A stretch of 64,000 nt of DNA from Heterohyrax brucei (GCA_028571685.1 CM053143.1:137116829-137180828); one strand, 5' to 3'; shown: positions 22,606-35,241, counted from the stretch's first letter. Program-made: numbers and translations. Notes: a model not told the origin generated them from the letters alone.

Positions 22606-22621
22606 TAGGGCTTTTCTGGTA

Positions 22622-22856
22622 ACATTACCAGAAGCACCCAGTCCCTGGAGAAGGACATCATGCTCAGTATACAGAAGGTCTGTAAAAGACGGGGAAGACC
22701 CTCCATAAAATGGACTGACATAGTGGCTGCAACAATGGGTTCAAACACAGTAAAGACAGTAAGGATGGAGAAAAACCGGGCAACATGTCATTCCATTTTT
22801 CACTAGTTCACTGTGAGTCAGAACCAATTCAACAGCACCTAACAATAACAACTCAT
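22622..22856 (+). mobile_element. RTE LINE 3' end
   Basis: It contains tccctggagaaggacatcat, gacggggaagaccctcc and the tail cagcacctaacaataacaac. Confidence 0.85.
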
Positions 22857-22947
22857 TGAAACAAAATATAAAAATGAGTTCACTTTATTCCCCAATAATA
22901 ACTGGGGACAACAGTATTACAAAATATTTTAGCGTTATAGCAGTCTG

Positions 22948-23122
22948 GTCTATGGGGAGAATCACTACCTTCTACTTGGGATCATAAAAGTCAGAAGTGA
23001 CTTTCAGTGACATACAATTTGTTTTTAAGAGTTCAGGAGACAGAAAACTTTCTGGAAGAAAACTTCAGAAGTTCTTAAGGACATAATGAAATGTCACTTT
23101 CTCTCTTGCCAAGTCTGTTCTT
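22948..23122 (+). repeat. Direct-repeat copy 2 of the LTR-like sequence
   Basis: It repeats copy 1 (shared words include tacttgggatc and cagaagtgactttcagtgac) but lacks about 40 bases around the aatacattaatattt segment, and it stops before the poly(A)-signal half. Confidence 0.7.
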
Positions 23123-23228
23123 CTCACCTAAATTAACTTATTGCTAAAAGTATTAAAAAGATGCATTTCAAATACAAATATCTGTATGGCCAAAGATTTG
23201 CAAGTCAGAGCTAGTGGCCTGCTTGAAA

Positions 23229-23446
23229 TAGTTGTTGCTGTTAAGTGCCCTAGAATCAATTCCCTCATAGTGATTCCATGTAACAGACTAGAACTGCCCA
23301 ATAGAGTTTCCTAGGCTGTAATCTTTACGGGTACAAGTGGCCAGGTCTTTTTCCCATGGAGTTGCTATATGGAGCCTCTGAGTAGGCTGAACCAACCAGC
23401 TTTGGTTCTGAGCCAAGCACTTTATCATTGCACTACCAGATTTCCT
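23229..23446 (-). mobile_element. AfroSINE with middle block
   Basis: Antisense, from gttgttgctgttaagtgcc to ttgcactaccagatttcc, including 'taatctttacgggtacaag'. Confidence 0.82.
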
Positions 23447-24060
23447 TGCTTTAAATAATATTTGCCACAAATTTCAGAATTTCTTCTAGCTTCAGTTTCC
23501 TACATTTAATGATACTGTTGTGGGCTATATGTTATTTCAACTGGTTCTTCAGGTCACCTTCCCACGACAGTGTAATGCAGGAGGGATTATCTATATCCGA
23601 GGCAACTCTCTTTATTTGGGAGGGGTCTTGTCTGCTCAGAGTCAGACTATCAGGGCTGACCTGAATCCTGACATGTCAATTTGTTCTGGAGGAAGTGAGA
23701 TATACAAATAAAAAAAGCCTCAAGGCTGATAAAAAAAGGGGGGTTCTGCTTGATGCACGAAAATATACACACAATTTTCTACTGAACAGTAAGAGATTTG
23801 TAACTGCTCAGATTTTACTAGATCTCAATTACCAATCACCAAAAACACCACTACCTTAAGGTTAATATTTGCATCTCATTTTAAAAATATATTATTTTTT
23901 TCTGCACCATGAACTTTCCCCTTCAACTTTAGATGTACTCACATATATGTATATAAGAATATATATATTTATTCTTATTTTGCTTGCTTTAAAGTCAAAA
24001 GGGACACGAGACAAACATCCTTTTTCCATTGTATAGGACAATAAAAGGACATGGTTGTGG
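23447..24060. other. Unclassified sequence
   Basis: No repeat was recognised apart from an AT-rich simple stretch at about 23940-23980. Confidence 0.4.
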
Positions 24061-24064
24061 CTCT

Positions 24065-27000
24065 CAGAAAAGCAACACTTCTAAAGTAACAAAAACAGCA
24101 TGGAGCCAAGAGAGCGGACTACATCGGTCTCCTTAATTCCCTTTGAAAACTAAGGCCTGGGTTGATAACTGAATGGAGCATTCTGGACACCCAGTGAGCC
24201 TTAGGACACAGCATAAAGTTGTCAGATTGGGCTACATGCCACTAAATAGAAAACTTTCTCTCTCTTCCTGAGTCCTGCTCCTGCTAACCCGCCACCTGTA
24301 CGGACTGCAGGTATTGGTGATTTTGATTTTGTTTTCTTTTCCTTGGTAGGTAGGTGGGGGATGGCCATGAGCCAGCAGGTACAACAAGCTGCAGTGCTGC
24401 AGTGAACAGCGTGTTGTGCAACAGAGAGACAGTGTGTGGGAAAGCCATGTTTTGAGAGCCCAGTGGTGGACTGAGGACACCACAGCCCCTCCATCCTCTC
24501 TTTTCTCAGCTCCACCACAGATTCTGCTGTTCCACAGCAGAAGGAACAGCTTGATCAGGATGCCACCTTGGTCAGCTAGGAGGTGGAGTCACCCAACCAG
24601 ATGCCTCAGTAGGGGCTAATTCCCAGGCTGGGAGGCAGTGCCAGTCTGGGAAGTGCTTTTCCAGCAGAAAGGCTATGTTTAGCACAGTGTTGCCTTATGG
24701 ATAGGGCCCAGCTGAGGATGGCAGCAGGGCTGTAGCCCCCTCCCTACACTGAACAACGTCATAGCATCTGGGGGTGGCCAAACAGGTGCTCCCCCTGTCA
24801 GCTGGAAGGTGGGGCCTGACAGCTGACAGCTGACTGATTTTAGAAGCTATCAGATAGCTCCTAGCTTTTGAAAATAAGACTGCCTGGCATCTCTTCCAGC
24901 CTTTACTGACCCAATATGACCCCTACTGCCTCCATAAGTAGAGCAGGGTCTTTGTTAGGCAGGAGGCACAGCCTGCCACCCCAGAGAGTCCACTGGGGCC
25001 ACTCACTACAGTACACAGAGGCAGCTGGTGACCAATTCCCTTCTCAGAATATGCCTCATCTCCTGTTGAGGTAACACCAGAGAAACTCAACAGCCTCTAG
25101 ATGGCTGAAGACAACAGACCATCACTAATCATTTAAAGAAACAGCCCACTATGGCTCCAGAAAACTCCCAAAATAAAGAAGGAGAAAGGCTCCTAGATGA
25201 AGAAACCTTTCTGAAACTATCAGGGGTTGAGTACAAAAGAATTATATAGAAAGCCCTACCAGAGATTAAACAAAATGCAACAGAGCAAAATGAAAAATTA
25301 AGCAAGCTATCTGAACTGATGGGATATCAACATTCTGAAATCCAGCAGATCAATAACAAAATTACAGAATTAGGCAATTCAATCCAAAGCCAAAAGAACA
25401 GAATAGGGGAGATGAAAGTTAGACTTAGTGACCTTGGAGATAAAGCAAGAGACACCAGCATTTATGAGGAGAAATCACACAAAAGAAATAAGAAAAATGA
25501 AGAAGTATTAAGAAACATGTAGGATTCTATTAAGAGAAATAATCTACAATTAATTGGAGTTCCTGAACAGGGAGGGATACCTGAAAACACAGAGAGGATT
25601 GTTGTTGTATTTCTCACAGAAAACTTCCCTGAAATTATGAAAGAAGAAAACATAGATATCCAAGATACGTATCAAACCCCACAAAAACAGACCACAAAAG
25701 AAAGACACCATGACATATTATAATCAAGCTTAATAAAATGAAACATAAACAGAAACTCTTAAAGGCAGTGAGACTTAAAGCTAACATTCAGTGGGAACCC
25801 CTATAGGTTTTAGTCTGACGTCTCAGCAGAAATGATGTCAACAAGGAGGCAGTGGGATAACACATTCAAAGCCTTGAAGGAGAAAAACTTCCAACCAAGA
25901 ATTATGTCATGGATTGAACTGTGTCCCCACCAAAATAGGTGGAGCCATGTGGCTGGGCCATGATTCCCTGCATTCTGTGATTGTCGTCCACTTTCTGATT
26001 TTACTGTGCTGTATGTTAAAGGATTAGGGTGGGACTGTAAATTCCTTCAGAAGATCACCTCCCTGCTCCACTGTAAAGGGAGTTTCACTGTAGTGCGGCT
26101 TGCCCCACCCTTAACCATTTCATCCTGCAAGAGACAAAAGGAAAGGGAAGCAGGCAGAGAATTGGGAACTTCACACCATCAAGAAAGTAGCGATGGGAGA
26201 AAGAAGCGTCCTTGAGAGCTGAGGTTCCTGTGCCAAGATGCTCCCTGGACAAAGACTGATACAATACCTGACTTTCCTCCAGAGCCGACAAGGGGGATGT
26301 CCTAGAGTGGACATCCTGAATTTGCACTTGTAGCCTACCAGACTGTGTAAGAATAAGCCTTCCTTTGTTAAAGCCATCCACTCTGTGGTATTTCCATTAG
26401 GGTAGCACTAGCTGACTAGAACAAATTATATATCCTGCAAAACTGTCTTTCACATATGAAGATAAAATTAAGACATTCGTAGATAAACAGAAGCTTACAG
26501 ACTTTGTAGAACCCTAACCAAAACTACAAGAAATACTGAAAGAAGCTCTTTGCTTACAAAAACAAAACCTTTAAGTGTATATTTAAGAAGAAAATGCAGG
26601 ACACAACATCCAGAAACCCATCCAGTTCAGGAAGGCACAAAACTCAATCAAAGCTACAATATTAAAAGGAGGGAACCTGTGATTATATCACGAAAACTAT
26701 GACACATTATGCTAAAAAGAGGGGTATACCACAGTAGTTACAGTCCTTTCAGATGGAAAGGAAGTTAAAAAGGTATGCAGAAGTTAAAATTGGGTTTAAA
26801 CTTAGAACATTAAGGGAGATCATAGGGGTAGCCACAAAGCACAACAACAATGCAACATATCAAAGCAAGAAATGTAACACAGGAGTCTCAATGAACACAA
26901 AACCAACACTGGAAAAGATGAAAAGTCAACCCATAATGACCCAGAACAGAATATTAACAGCAACAGAGAAAACACCAACACAAAAATAAATACATCAAAA

Positions 27001-28075
27001 CAACAGCACTAAATACATGCCTATCAATAATTACACTCAATGTAAATGGACTGAACGGTTCAATAAAGGGACAGTGAGTGACATCTTGGATCAAAAGATA
27101 TAACCTGTCTATATGTTGCTTATAAGAAACTCACCTTAGACTTAAAGATATGAACAAATTGAAACTTAAAGGATGGAAGACTACCAAGCTAACAATATAG
27201 AAAGAAGAGCAGGTGTGGCAATACTAATCTCAGATAAAATAGATTTTAATGTAAAATCCACCATTATGAACAAGGACTGTCACTATTTATGGCTGAAAGA
27301 TTCAATACACAAGTAAGACTCAACAATATTAAATATTTATGCACCCAATACTACAGTATTTAAATACATTGAACAAACACTGACTACACTGAAAAATGAG
27401 ATAGATCACTTCACAATAATAGCTGGAAACTTCAACACTCCACTTTCAGTAATGGACAGAAAATCTAGAAAAAAGCTCAATAATGACACAGATGATCTTA
27501 TTGTGACAACTAACCAATTAAACGTCCTCAACATATACAGAACTTTTTATCCATTAACAGATAAGTACACCTTCTTATCCAATGCACATGGAACATTTTC
27601 CAGAACAGACCATGTGTTAGGACATAAAGCTCAACAAAATCCAAACCATTGAATTACTGCAAAGCAACTTCTCAGACATAAAGCCATAAAAGTCAAAATC
27701 AACAGCAGAGAAAACATAGATAAAAACTGGAATTCGTGGAAACTGTACAACACCTTGCTCAAAAGGCATGGGTTATAGAAGAGATCAAGGACAACATAAA
27801 GAAATTCGTGGATTCAGATGAGAATGAACACACATCTTACCAGAACCTCTGAGATACAGCCAAAGCAGTGCTCTAAGGACAACTTATCTGCATAAATGGA
27901 TACATCTGGAAGGAAGAAAGGACCCAAACAAAAGAATTGACCCTACAGCTTGAAGAAGTAGAAAGAAAGCAACAGAGAAACACTCAGGCACCAGAAGAAA
28001 ACCAGATAATAAAGATTAGAGCAGAACTAAATGAGTTAAAGAATAGATGAACAATTGAAAAAACTGATAAAGTAA
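24065..28075 (+). mobile_element. Decayed sense-strand L1: 5' region, ORF1 and start of ORF2
   Basis: The order is as in a 5' L1. About 24090-25200 is GC-richer 5' region and the start of ORF1. About 25200-25900 plus 26424-26560 is ORF1 with its coiled-coil and C-terminal part (catgacatattataatcaag, agacagtgggata-like and agataaacagaagctt). About 26990-28070 is the ORF2 endonuclease region (acactcaatgtaaatggac, agagcaggtgtggcaatact, tatttatgcacccaatac). Stops and frameshifts break both frames (for example TAG at about 25520). The solo LTR at 25905-26423 splits it. It ends near the RTE and no reverse-transcriptase part follows. Confidence 0.8.
25905..26423 (+). mobile_element. ERVL-MaLR-like solo LTR (519 bp) inside L1 ORF1
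   Basis: It runs tgtcatggattgaactgtg...gctgactagaaca and is flanked by a perfect 5-bp duplication, aatta at 25900-25904 and 26424-26428. Removing it restores the L1 word ccaagaattatatatcctgc, so the L1 is the older element. Confidence 0.93.
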
Positions 28076-28114
28076 CATAAGGCCTGGCACATAGCAGGTA
28101 ATTAACAACTCTCA

Positions 28115-29128
28115 TACCTAACTGTGCTCTTAAGGAATCTGCATATGGATCAAGAGGCAGCCATACGAACACAACAAGGGGACACTGCATGGTTTAAAGT
28201 CAGGAGAGGGGTATGTCAGGGTTGTATCCTTTCACCATATCTTTTTGATCTGTATGGTGAACAAATAATCCAAGAAACTGGATTATACAAAGAAGAATGA
28301 GGCATCAGGATTGGAGGACAACTCATTAACAACCTGAGTTATACAGACAAACACTACCTTAAACTTGCTGGAAACGAAGAAGATTTGAGGCATTTCCTGA
28401 TGAAGATTGAGGATCACAGCCTTCAATACAGATTGCACATCAACATACATCAAGAAAACAAAAATCCGCACAACTGAGCCAGTAAGGAATATTGGAGAAA
28501 AGATTGAAGTTGTCAAGGATTTCATCTTATTTGGGTCCACATTCAACATCCATGGAAGCAGCAGTTAAGAAATCAAAAGACATGTTGCACTGGGAAAATC
28601 TGCTGCAAAGGATCTTTTAAAGTATTGAAATATAGAGATGTCACCTTGAAGACTAAAGTGTGACTGACCCAAGCTATGGTATTCTCAATTGCATCATATG
28701 CATGCAAAAGCTGGACAATGAACAAAGAAGACAGAAGAAGAATTGATGCCTATGACTTACGGTGCTGGAGAAGAATGTTGAACATACCATGGACTGCCAA
28801 AAGAACAAACAAAATCTGTTCTGGAAGAAGTACAACCAAAGTGCTCCTGGGAAGCAGAGATGGCAAGACGGTGCCTCACATACTTTGGACATGTTGTCAG
28901 GAGGGATCAGTCCCTGGAGAAGGACATCATGCTTGGTAGAGTGGAGGGTCAGCGAAAAAGAGGAAGACCCTCAACGAGATGGATGGACACAGTGGTCACA
29001 ACTATGGGCTTAAGCATAACAACAATTGTGGACATGGCACAAGACCCAGCAGTGTTTTGTTCTATCGTTCATGGGGTCGCTGTCAGTCAGAACCGACTGA
29101 ACGGCACTTAACAACATAACAACAACAC
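28115..29128 (+). mobile_element. RTE LINE, 5' truncated, RT and C-terminal region
   Basis: Translated pieces show RTE reverse-transcriptase motifs. Around 28210 the sequence gtatgtcagggttgtatcc reads VCQGCILSPYLFDLY. The catalytic block that is normally YADD reads YTDK here (about 28340). Later come ASYACKSWTMNKEDRRRID (about 28690-28750) and the RTE tail motif RKRGRPSTRW (about 28950). It ends with cggcacttaacaacataac. Several frameshifts and stops make it inactive. Its end is shared with AfroSINE tails, the usual sign of SINE mobilisation by this LINE. Confidence 0.88.
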
Positions 29129-29945
29129 AAATAGAGAATAAGTGCTCTTCTTTTGAAGGCTTATGCTTTTACCTTTTCACAACTATTGAGTAGTTCAGTG
29201 TGTACATCTTCTATTTTTTCTCTTATTTCCATACTGTACACTACCCTCAAACCCCACCCAAGAACAGATTGCGTAGAAGCATCTTACTGTATGGTAGAAG
29301 AGCAGGAATGAGATCATTTCAGGTCTGTTTGTTCCAGAACTAAATGCCAGAGTCAACTTCTACCAAAGACCTAGGGCCCTTCCCTCTATTCTTTTGGAGA
29401 TTCATGGTCAATGGGCTACCCATTTCTGATGTCTCAAAGAAATGACAGCTTAAAATATATGGTATATATAATTGGTGTGTATATTGCTTTTAATGCCTTC
29501 TGTCTCTTTAACTTACAACTCAAAAAAAAAAAGGAATGAGAGATAGTTGAGAAATCATCTCATTTATGGCCCAAATAACAACAAATAACTGTAGAACTGT
29601 GCAGATAAATAACACAACAAAGTGAGCTTGTAATTTCTAATAAGGAAAAGTAAGAAATAATACAGTCAAGGGAGTTATTTAATCAACAAAAATAAAATAC
29701 ACTTTCTAAAAAAAATTACTCCACATAATAAGGAAAATAGGGAGGTTTAATAGATTTCATAACCTTCCTAAAAATGTGATAAAAATGTCACTGCCTGAAT
29801 CACAGGGAATCGCAATGGGAGCAGGCTTTCACAAATGCACTATCAAGTCATATACTGGCAGGAGGGTGTGTGCAGTACAGTGGGATGGGGGTGGAGGAAG
29901 AGGAATTTAATGCTAGTGGCGCTAGTTTATCCAAATTAAGGGTTT
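29129..29945. other. Unclassified sequence
   Basis: No repeat family or exon was recognised. Confidence 0.4.
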
Positions 29946-29949
29946 TTCA

Positions 29950-30350
29950 ACTCTTTTGTGTATGTGTGTGTGAAGGTGTGCATACATCAGGTGAAAGTTT
30001 ACAGAGCCAATTAGATTCTGATTCAAAGATTTACACACAAATTGTTTCATGGCATTGTTTGCACTCCCTCACTGAGTCAGCCTTTTTTCCCCCTTTCCCC
30101 TTCCACTCCAGATTAAATTTCCAGGTTCCATTTACCCAGTTTCCTTCCTTTCTCATCCTCTGGTCTTTGTTTTGGAGCAGGTGTTACCCATCTGATCTTC
30201 TGTACTGAATGAACACAGATGTACTTCCTCACGTGTGTTACTGGCTTCCCTCATCTCCAGCTGAAATTTGGACTTCAGGAGTGGCTTCAATACTGAGTTA
30301 GAAGCTGTCCTGGGTCTACCTTTTTTTTTAAGGGAGAGAAGCTCTGCTCT
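29950..30350 (-). mobile_element. L1 3'-UTR fragment, antisense
   Basis: It shares tgaaagtttacagagcc, ttcaggagtggcttcaatac and neighbouring words with the antisense L1 beginning at 39.3 kb. Confidence 0.7.
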
Positions 30351-31223
30351 GGATAAAGTAAAAACAAAACAAATCAAACACTCAGGAAATTAAACAAGAG
30401 TGAACCAGAATATATACACATCCTTTTTATCTTTGCCAAGAAAGATGAGATAAATCCCATCATTGCAACTTTCCCTGTAACTCACTGGAAAGCTGTCTTT
30501 GGAGGGAGGGGGAAAAAAACTGAAATAAGAATTTCTGATCATTAGCAATAAAAAAAGAATTATTTGGGGGCTCATCTGACAGATTATGATAATTCTTATT
30601 ATTATGGTAACATTGAAGGATGTGGTTAACCAAATGTTATCTGGATCAAGTATAAAAATTTAAAAAAGGAAAGCATTAAGTGGAAAAGTTACTACAATAG
30701 ATTCAGCATTTAATAGAAAGTAAGAAGTTCTTGATGACTCGAGTCATTCCCATTACACCAAGATGCAATAGGAGAAGCTGAAGGATACAGGATGGTCTTC
30801 CTTCCGAACGGCCCTTGTTCCTTAAAACATTTGTGTGTCTACTTTAAAATAAGCTTTCTGCTTCCTTTTTCCAGGTTTCCAGTGGTCATAATTAGTTTTC
30901 CTTTCTAATTTATTGCTTCTTATGCTTGTGATAATCAAGGCATCAAACATGGCAGAATTGTACGTAAAGAATCACTACATGTTGAGTTAGAGCCCTAAGA
31001 TGCTTCCCGAAGAGCTTCAATACAGGGAATGAATGACATTTATTTCAGCAGCCTAAAGTTCGATTTGCTCGTATCTCAGTGTTTTGCTGTGTCCTTGACA
31101 GTTGAGATCATTGTACATATTATTTACAGGTAAATCCAGATATTTTTGAACACTAAAACAATATGAACAAGATGGCTTCTGTCTCTTTAATTTGCGACTC
31201 AGAGGAGCCACTCTGTACCATAC

Positions 31224-31307
31224 CTGGAACATCAGCACTCACAGCCTCATTATGGACATTCTGTGCAAGTTTAATTTCCTCCGTGGCCATGATTCTGTTA
31301 AACGTTA
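31224..31307 (-). CDS. Candidate internal exon of the minus-strand gene (84 or 71 nt)
   Basis: The acceptor is tgtactttttatttcag (giving 84 nt), with a second usable AG 13 bases further on (giving 71 nt). The donor is CCAG/gtatgg. The open frame reads TFNRIMATEEIKLAQNVHN and continues EAVSADVP plus one base. The internal ATGGCC has a fair start context (aatcATGG), so this could also be a first coding exon. It joins in phase upstream to 31441-31482 and downstream to 21595-21644. No family recognised. Confidence 0.4.
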
Positions 31308-31440
31308 CTGAAATAAAAAGTACAGCATGCAAATCTATGAGCACAAAGCTTATGAAAGTGGGGGAAATAAAAAGTGTCCCCACATTTATGTTAGAAGTTT
31401 TGTTCTCCACCATCTACTTGAGCAAATAAGAGCACATTAC

Positions 31441-31482
31441 CTTCCATCATGTGGATGTATACACCATGAAACAAAATGATAC
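31441..31482 (-). CDS. Candidate internal exon of the minus-strand gene (42 nt)
   Basis: The acceptor is ggtgttttattacag and the donor GGAAG/gtaatg. Two frames are open. One (IILFHGVYIHMME plus one base) fits the 84-nt form of the next exon, and the other (YHFVSWCIHPHDG plus two bases) fits its 71-nt form. The flanking intron is only 133 bases, short but workable. Confidence 0.3.
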
Positions 31483-31930
31483 CTGTAATAAAACACCAAA
31501 ATTATGACTGCTTTTCACAGTCTATGAAAACTGCACATTCACTGAATTCTAGTCACCATCAAATTGCTGACCCCTGTCCTAAGGGAGAAATTTAAATATA
31601 TTTCTTTCTCATACCTGAAAAGGAAAACTAGAATTAGCTCAAAGATGCTTTTTCCCCAGCTTTAATAGAGTCAGTGTTCATACTGAAAATATCTACTCCT
31701 CAAAACTATGCATAGTAAAAATCCATCTTGCCAAATTTATAACCCTTTCACACTTCATCTATTTAATTTCAAAATGTTCTCAGATATCCAAAGATTTATA
31801 GATAGTATAATTTCTCACAATGTTCTTAAGCTAAGAGAATGGTTTATAAAACAGGATAGCAACACTGTCTATTATTTCTACACTATTTCACAATTAACTC
31901 AAAACTCTTCCCAGGTACTCATTCTCATCT

Positions 31931-32205
31931 GCTGTTGTTAGATGCCACCGAGCTTGCCCTCAACTCGTGGCAACCTCATGGGCAATGGGACCAGGCCACT
32001 GGGGTTCGTAAGGGTGTCAGTGACTGCGAAGTCTTTCTTCGTAGTCCCTCCTAGTCTGCAGGATCTGCTAGAACCTGTTCACGCAAGCCTCCCCTAACAG
32101 ATGGGTGATGGCTGTTACTTCAGGTGCAATGGCTGAGAATTGAACCTTTGTCTCCCACAAGGAAGGTAAGAATTCTACCACTGAACACCACTGTCCCTTC
32201 TTCAG
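31931..32205 (-). mobile_element. AfroSINE-related SINE, variant
   Basis: It starts gctgttgttagatgccacc and shows a longer, diverged middle (gtcagtgactgcgaagtc) before ttgaacctttgtctccc and ctaccactgaac. Confidence 0.6.
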
Positions 32206-32229
32206 TCTCACTAAAACAACAACAACAAC

Positions 32230-33520
32230 AAAAAAACCAAGATTGACAATGAAGGCAAAAATAATTTTTGAAGCATTTATATTTATTTAAGGCCAGTTTT
32301 TATTCTCTTGTATTGCCAGTTAAAACAAGTTACCATTTTAAGTTGTGTTTCTTCAGGCAAATTAAATTAGATGTGCTTTTGTAGCTTACACCCATTAATA
32401 AGTATGCATAATCACCTAAATTGTCACAACACCAGGATGTCACATACTTTTAACTTTCTTACAATTTTTTCTACTACACTCTGAAGCATTGATTTCTTTG
32501 CACTTTCACGAACTTCAATGTTTTAATCTTTGCAATTTGTATAGTTTTTATCAGTTTTTCTCCTGCAACATTTTGCCATGAAGCATTCTGCATCTTTTCT
32601 ACATTTTATAACCAAGTTTTGAATGGCCTCTATTCATTGAAGTTCCATACCCTGCTACAGGAGTTTTATTAAAGAAGCTATATGCCCTTCTACTTATCCA
32701 CCACAGGGTCAATATTTCCTTAAAATTCAAAGCATTTTTTTTCACTTCTCGTTTCAAGGTCTTAGTTTTAAAGAACTCACAGCAGCCAAAAATATTTCAA
32801 GTAGAAAGCATAAAACTGAATATTTTTCTTATATGTTTTCAACATTATACCAATCACTTTTTTTCTTTTTTCTTTAGAAGCCCTACGTTTAATATTTCCA
32901 TCATTTTCTTAATATTATTGAATTTACTGCAATAACAATTGCCATTATTCTGCTGGGACTTGGCCAGATCTATCCAAGAAGTTCAAACTACAGGAAGAGA
33001 CTTATCTACTTCCAAAAAAATCATTTCTCATGGTTTCATTTTTCACCAAGCTTATCTCTGAAACTTAACCTACAATTTAAATTGTTATGTATCCAACTTT
33101 GATTGCATCTGTATATTTTAGCTGATTCTTCAGCTTAATTACATATTCTGTATTTGCTAACCTTAAATCCCATCATCACTGAAGAACTGCATATTTCAAA
33201 GCTTCAGTAACATTTTCTTTGGTTCTACCATTATAATATTGCTTATCAATGTAATTTGCTGGGCCTGATATACAAATGTCTTCTGTTGAATTGCCCTGAA
33301 ATCAGTTACACGCATTCTACTGTAGAACTGACTCTGTATGCTGCAAAGTACTGCCCATGATTTTGTTTTTCCCAATTTACTTTTCTAGTCATGGAACATT
33401 AGTGAACACACAACACTACATTTCTAACAGTTTTATGCTTTCCTACTTACACTATCTTCTACAGTGTTTATATGAGTATAATCTTCCATTTCATCCAAAT
33501 CATCAACTACTTACTGAGTG
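32230..33520 (-). pseudogene. Possible degenerate retrocopy or exon remnants
   Basis: Several separate minus-strand stretches look coding but lie in different frames with stops between them: VVDDLDEMEDYTHINTVEDS (about 33450-33510), SGPANYIDKQYYNGRTK (about 33230-33285), LANTEYVIKLKNQLKYT (about 33110-33165) and VEKMQNASWQNVAGEKLIKT (about 32540-32610). The first stretch is followed by a perfect gtaagt, so it could instead be an exon. I cannot identify a parent gene. The region is AT-rich, which makes chance frames common. Confidence 0.25.
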
Positions 33521-34129
33521 CTCATTAAGCATACAATATTGAAAAAGACAAACAGGACTAAAAAAAGAAACATAAGTCATAGTCTATCCTCAGCAGGCTT
33601 ACAGCTTCAAAGAGGCAGGACAGAGAATGCTCTAGTTCCGGAATAGAAAAAACAGAAAGTTTTCTTTCTGATCTTCTAAATAAAATACTGTTGCATACCA
33701 GCATTTTTTGATTTGGTATTTGCCACTGTGATTACTTGCAAATGACGTCCTAAGATTATACATACAGCACTCAGCATAAAACAAGTATCAACTGCAATTT
33801 TGTTGAAGAATGATTCTCATAACCTAAATCTCAACCAACTATTGTTCTTTATTCATAGTTTACTCATATGTTTTATGGGAAAAATTATATGCTGAAGTGA
33901 AATGAATAATTTGGGAGTAAAGAATATTTCTAGATATGTCCTTTTAAAATCTCAAGGGTCTACTTTGTGTACTATTTTCCTTTTCTTTCCTCATCCACCT
34001 CTTCTCTCATCAGTTTCTTATAAACATTCTTTTCCAAGTGAATGACTGTTGTGATATGTTGGAAGGGACTAATTCTGCCAGCATTTTACTTGATATTCAA
34101 CAAATATTATGGCCATATGCCAAACTATG

Positions 34130-34200
34130 TCCTAGGGCTGGAAACGCAAAGATGAATCAGACACTGTTTCTGTTCTGGAGGAAGTACAGTCTATGGTCAT
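34130..34200 (+). repeat. L2-type fragment
   Basis: It reads ctagggctggaaacgcaaag...gaatcagacactgtttc...gaagtacagtctatgg, the usual L2 'insert-count' segment. Confidence 0.5.
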
Positions 34201-34453
34201 AGAATGGTCAGGGTAGGGTACATGGGAGCCAATATTAACCAAACTGAAGCCACTCCCTTTCACTGTTTGATATCATAAATCTTTTACATGGAATTTCAAA
34301 GATCCACCATGCCTGTGTTTTATAATAAAAAGATCACTATTTTAAGACCAGGACAACATCTTCTCATTCTAATTTTTTTCAAATTGAAAATCTTTCTTTG
34401 GTTACCTGGCTTCCTCTGCACAAGACAATGTTTACGTTTTTATGTCTCCCCTA

Positions 34454-34612
34454 AAAAAACAAACCAAATCTGTTGGCATCAAGTTGATTCCAACTTATAG
34501 CAACCCTATAGGACAGAGCAGAACTGTCCTATCTAAGCAGTGTTTGGTAGATTACAACCGACAACCTTTTAGGTTAGCAGCCATAGCACTTAACCAATAT
34601 GCCACCAGGGTA
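34454..34612 (-). mobile_element. AfroSINE
   Basis: Antisense, from aaaaaacaaaccaaatctg to atatgccaccagggtatgc. Confidence 0.87.
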
Positions 34613-35240
34613 TGCATTGGAAAACATTTCCCCCTGAAATAAACTATTATACTTTAAGGACTTTATCCCTTAGTCTGCTTTCTTTTCACCTCTCGTTTCA
34701 TTTCGCTACTCCTTATAGTTGACCTATTCCCACAAATTATTACCTCCCATATACTGGGTTTCTGTTTGAACACTTGCACCACGCCCAATAGTAACAACAG
34801 TATTTGATAGTGATGATGTCTACAGGGCAGGGGGCATGATATGGTCAAAAGTAAGACATGTAGCACAATACACCTTCCTAAGCAAACAGTAAACTCACTG
34901 CAAAATGATGACTTTTACCCTTAATTCAATGTACAGTCAGTTCACATTTACACACGATTTTAAAAGTTTTGAAAAACTTTGGCAGGAATAAATTACTACA
35001 GGGCAGTTTCATTACACAACTGGATGAACTGTAAAACAAGAGAAGAAAGAACAAATAAACTCATGGGTAAAAAGGTCTTCAGTGCTTTTTATTGTTATTA
35101 CAAAGGGTGTTATGATAAGACTTCACAGTGTATTCATGGGTTATATGCCACAAATGTTGGTTTTTTTGATTTATCATTGCTGTTTCAGAATTCACAACTA
35201 ATTTTCCTAAAGAGAAATGCTGATGAAGAACTCTATTAAA
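34613..35240. other. Unclassified sequence
   Basis: No recognised element. An 86-codon plus-strand frame (34979-35239) ends at the junction with the next L1 piece and has no known motif. Confidence 0.35.
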
Positions 35241-35241
35241 A

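Noticed and set aside
28283..29111. Several open frames on both strands
   Set aside because: The plus-strand frames are broken RTE pieces and are annotated as the LINE; the minus-strand frames are their shadows.
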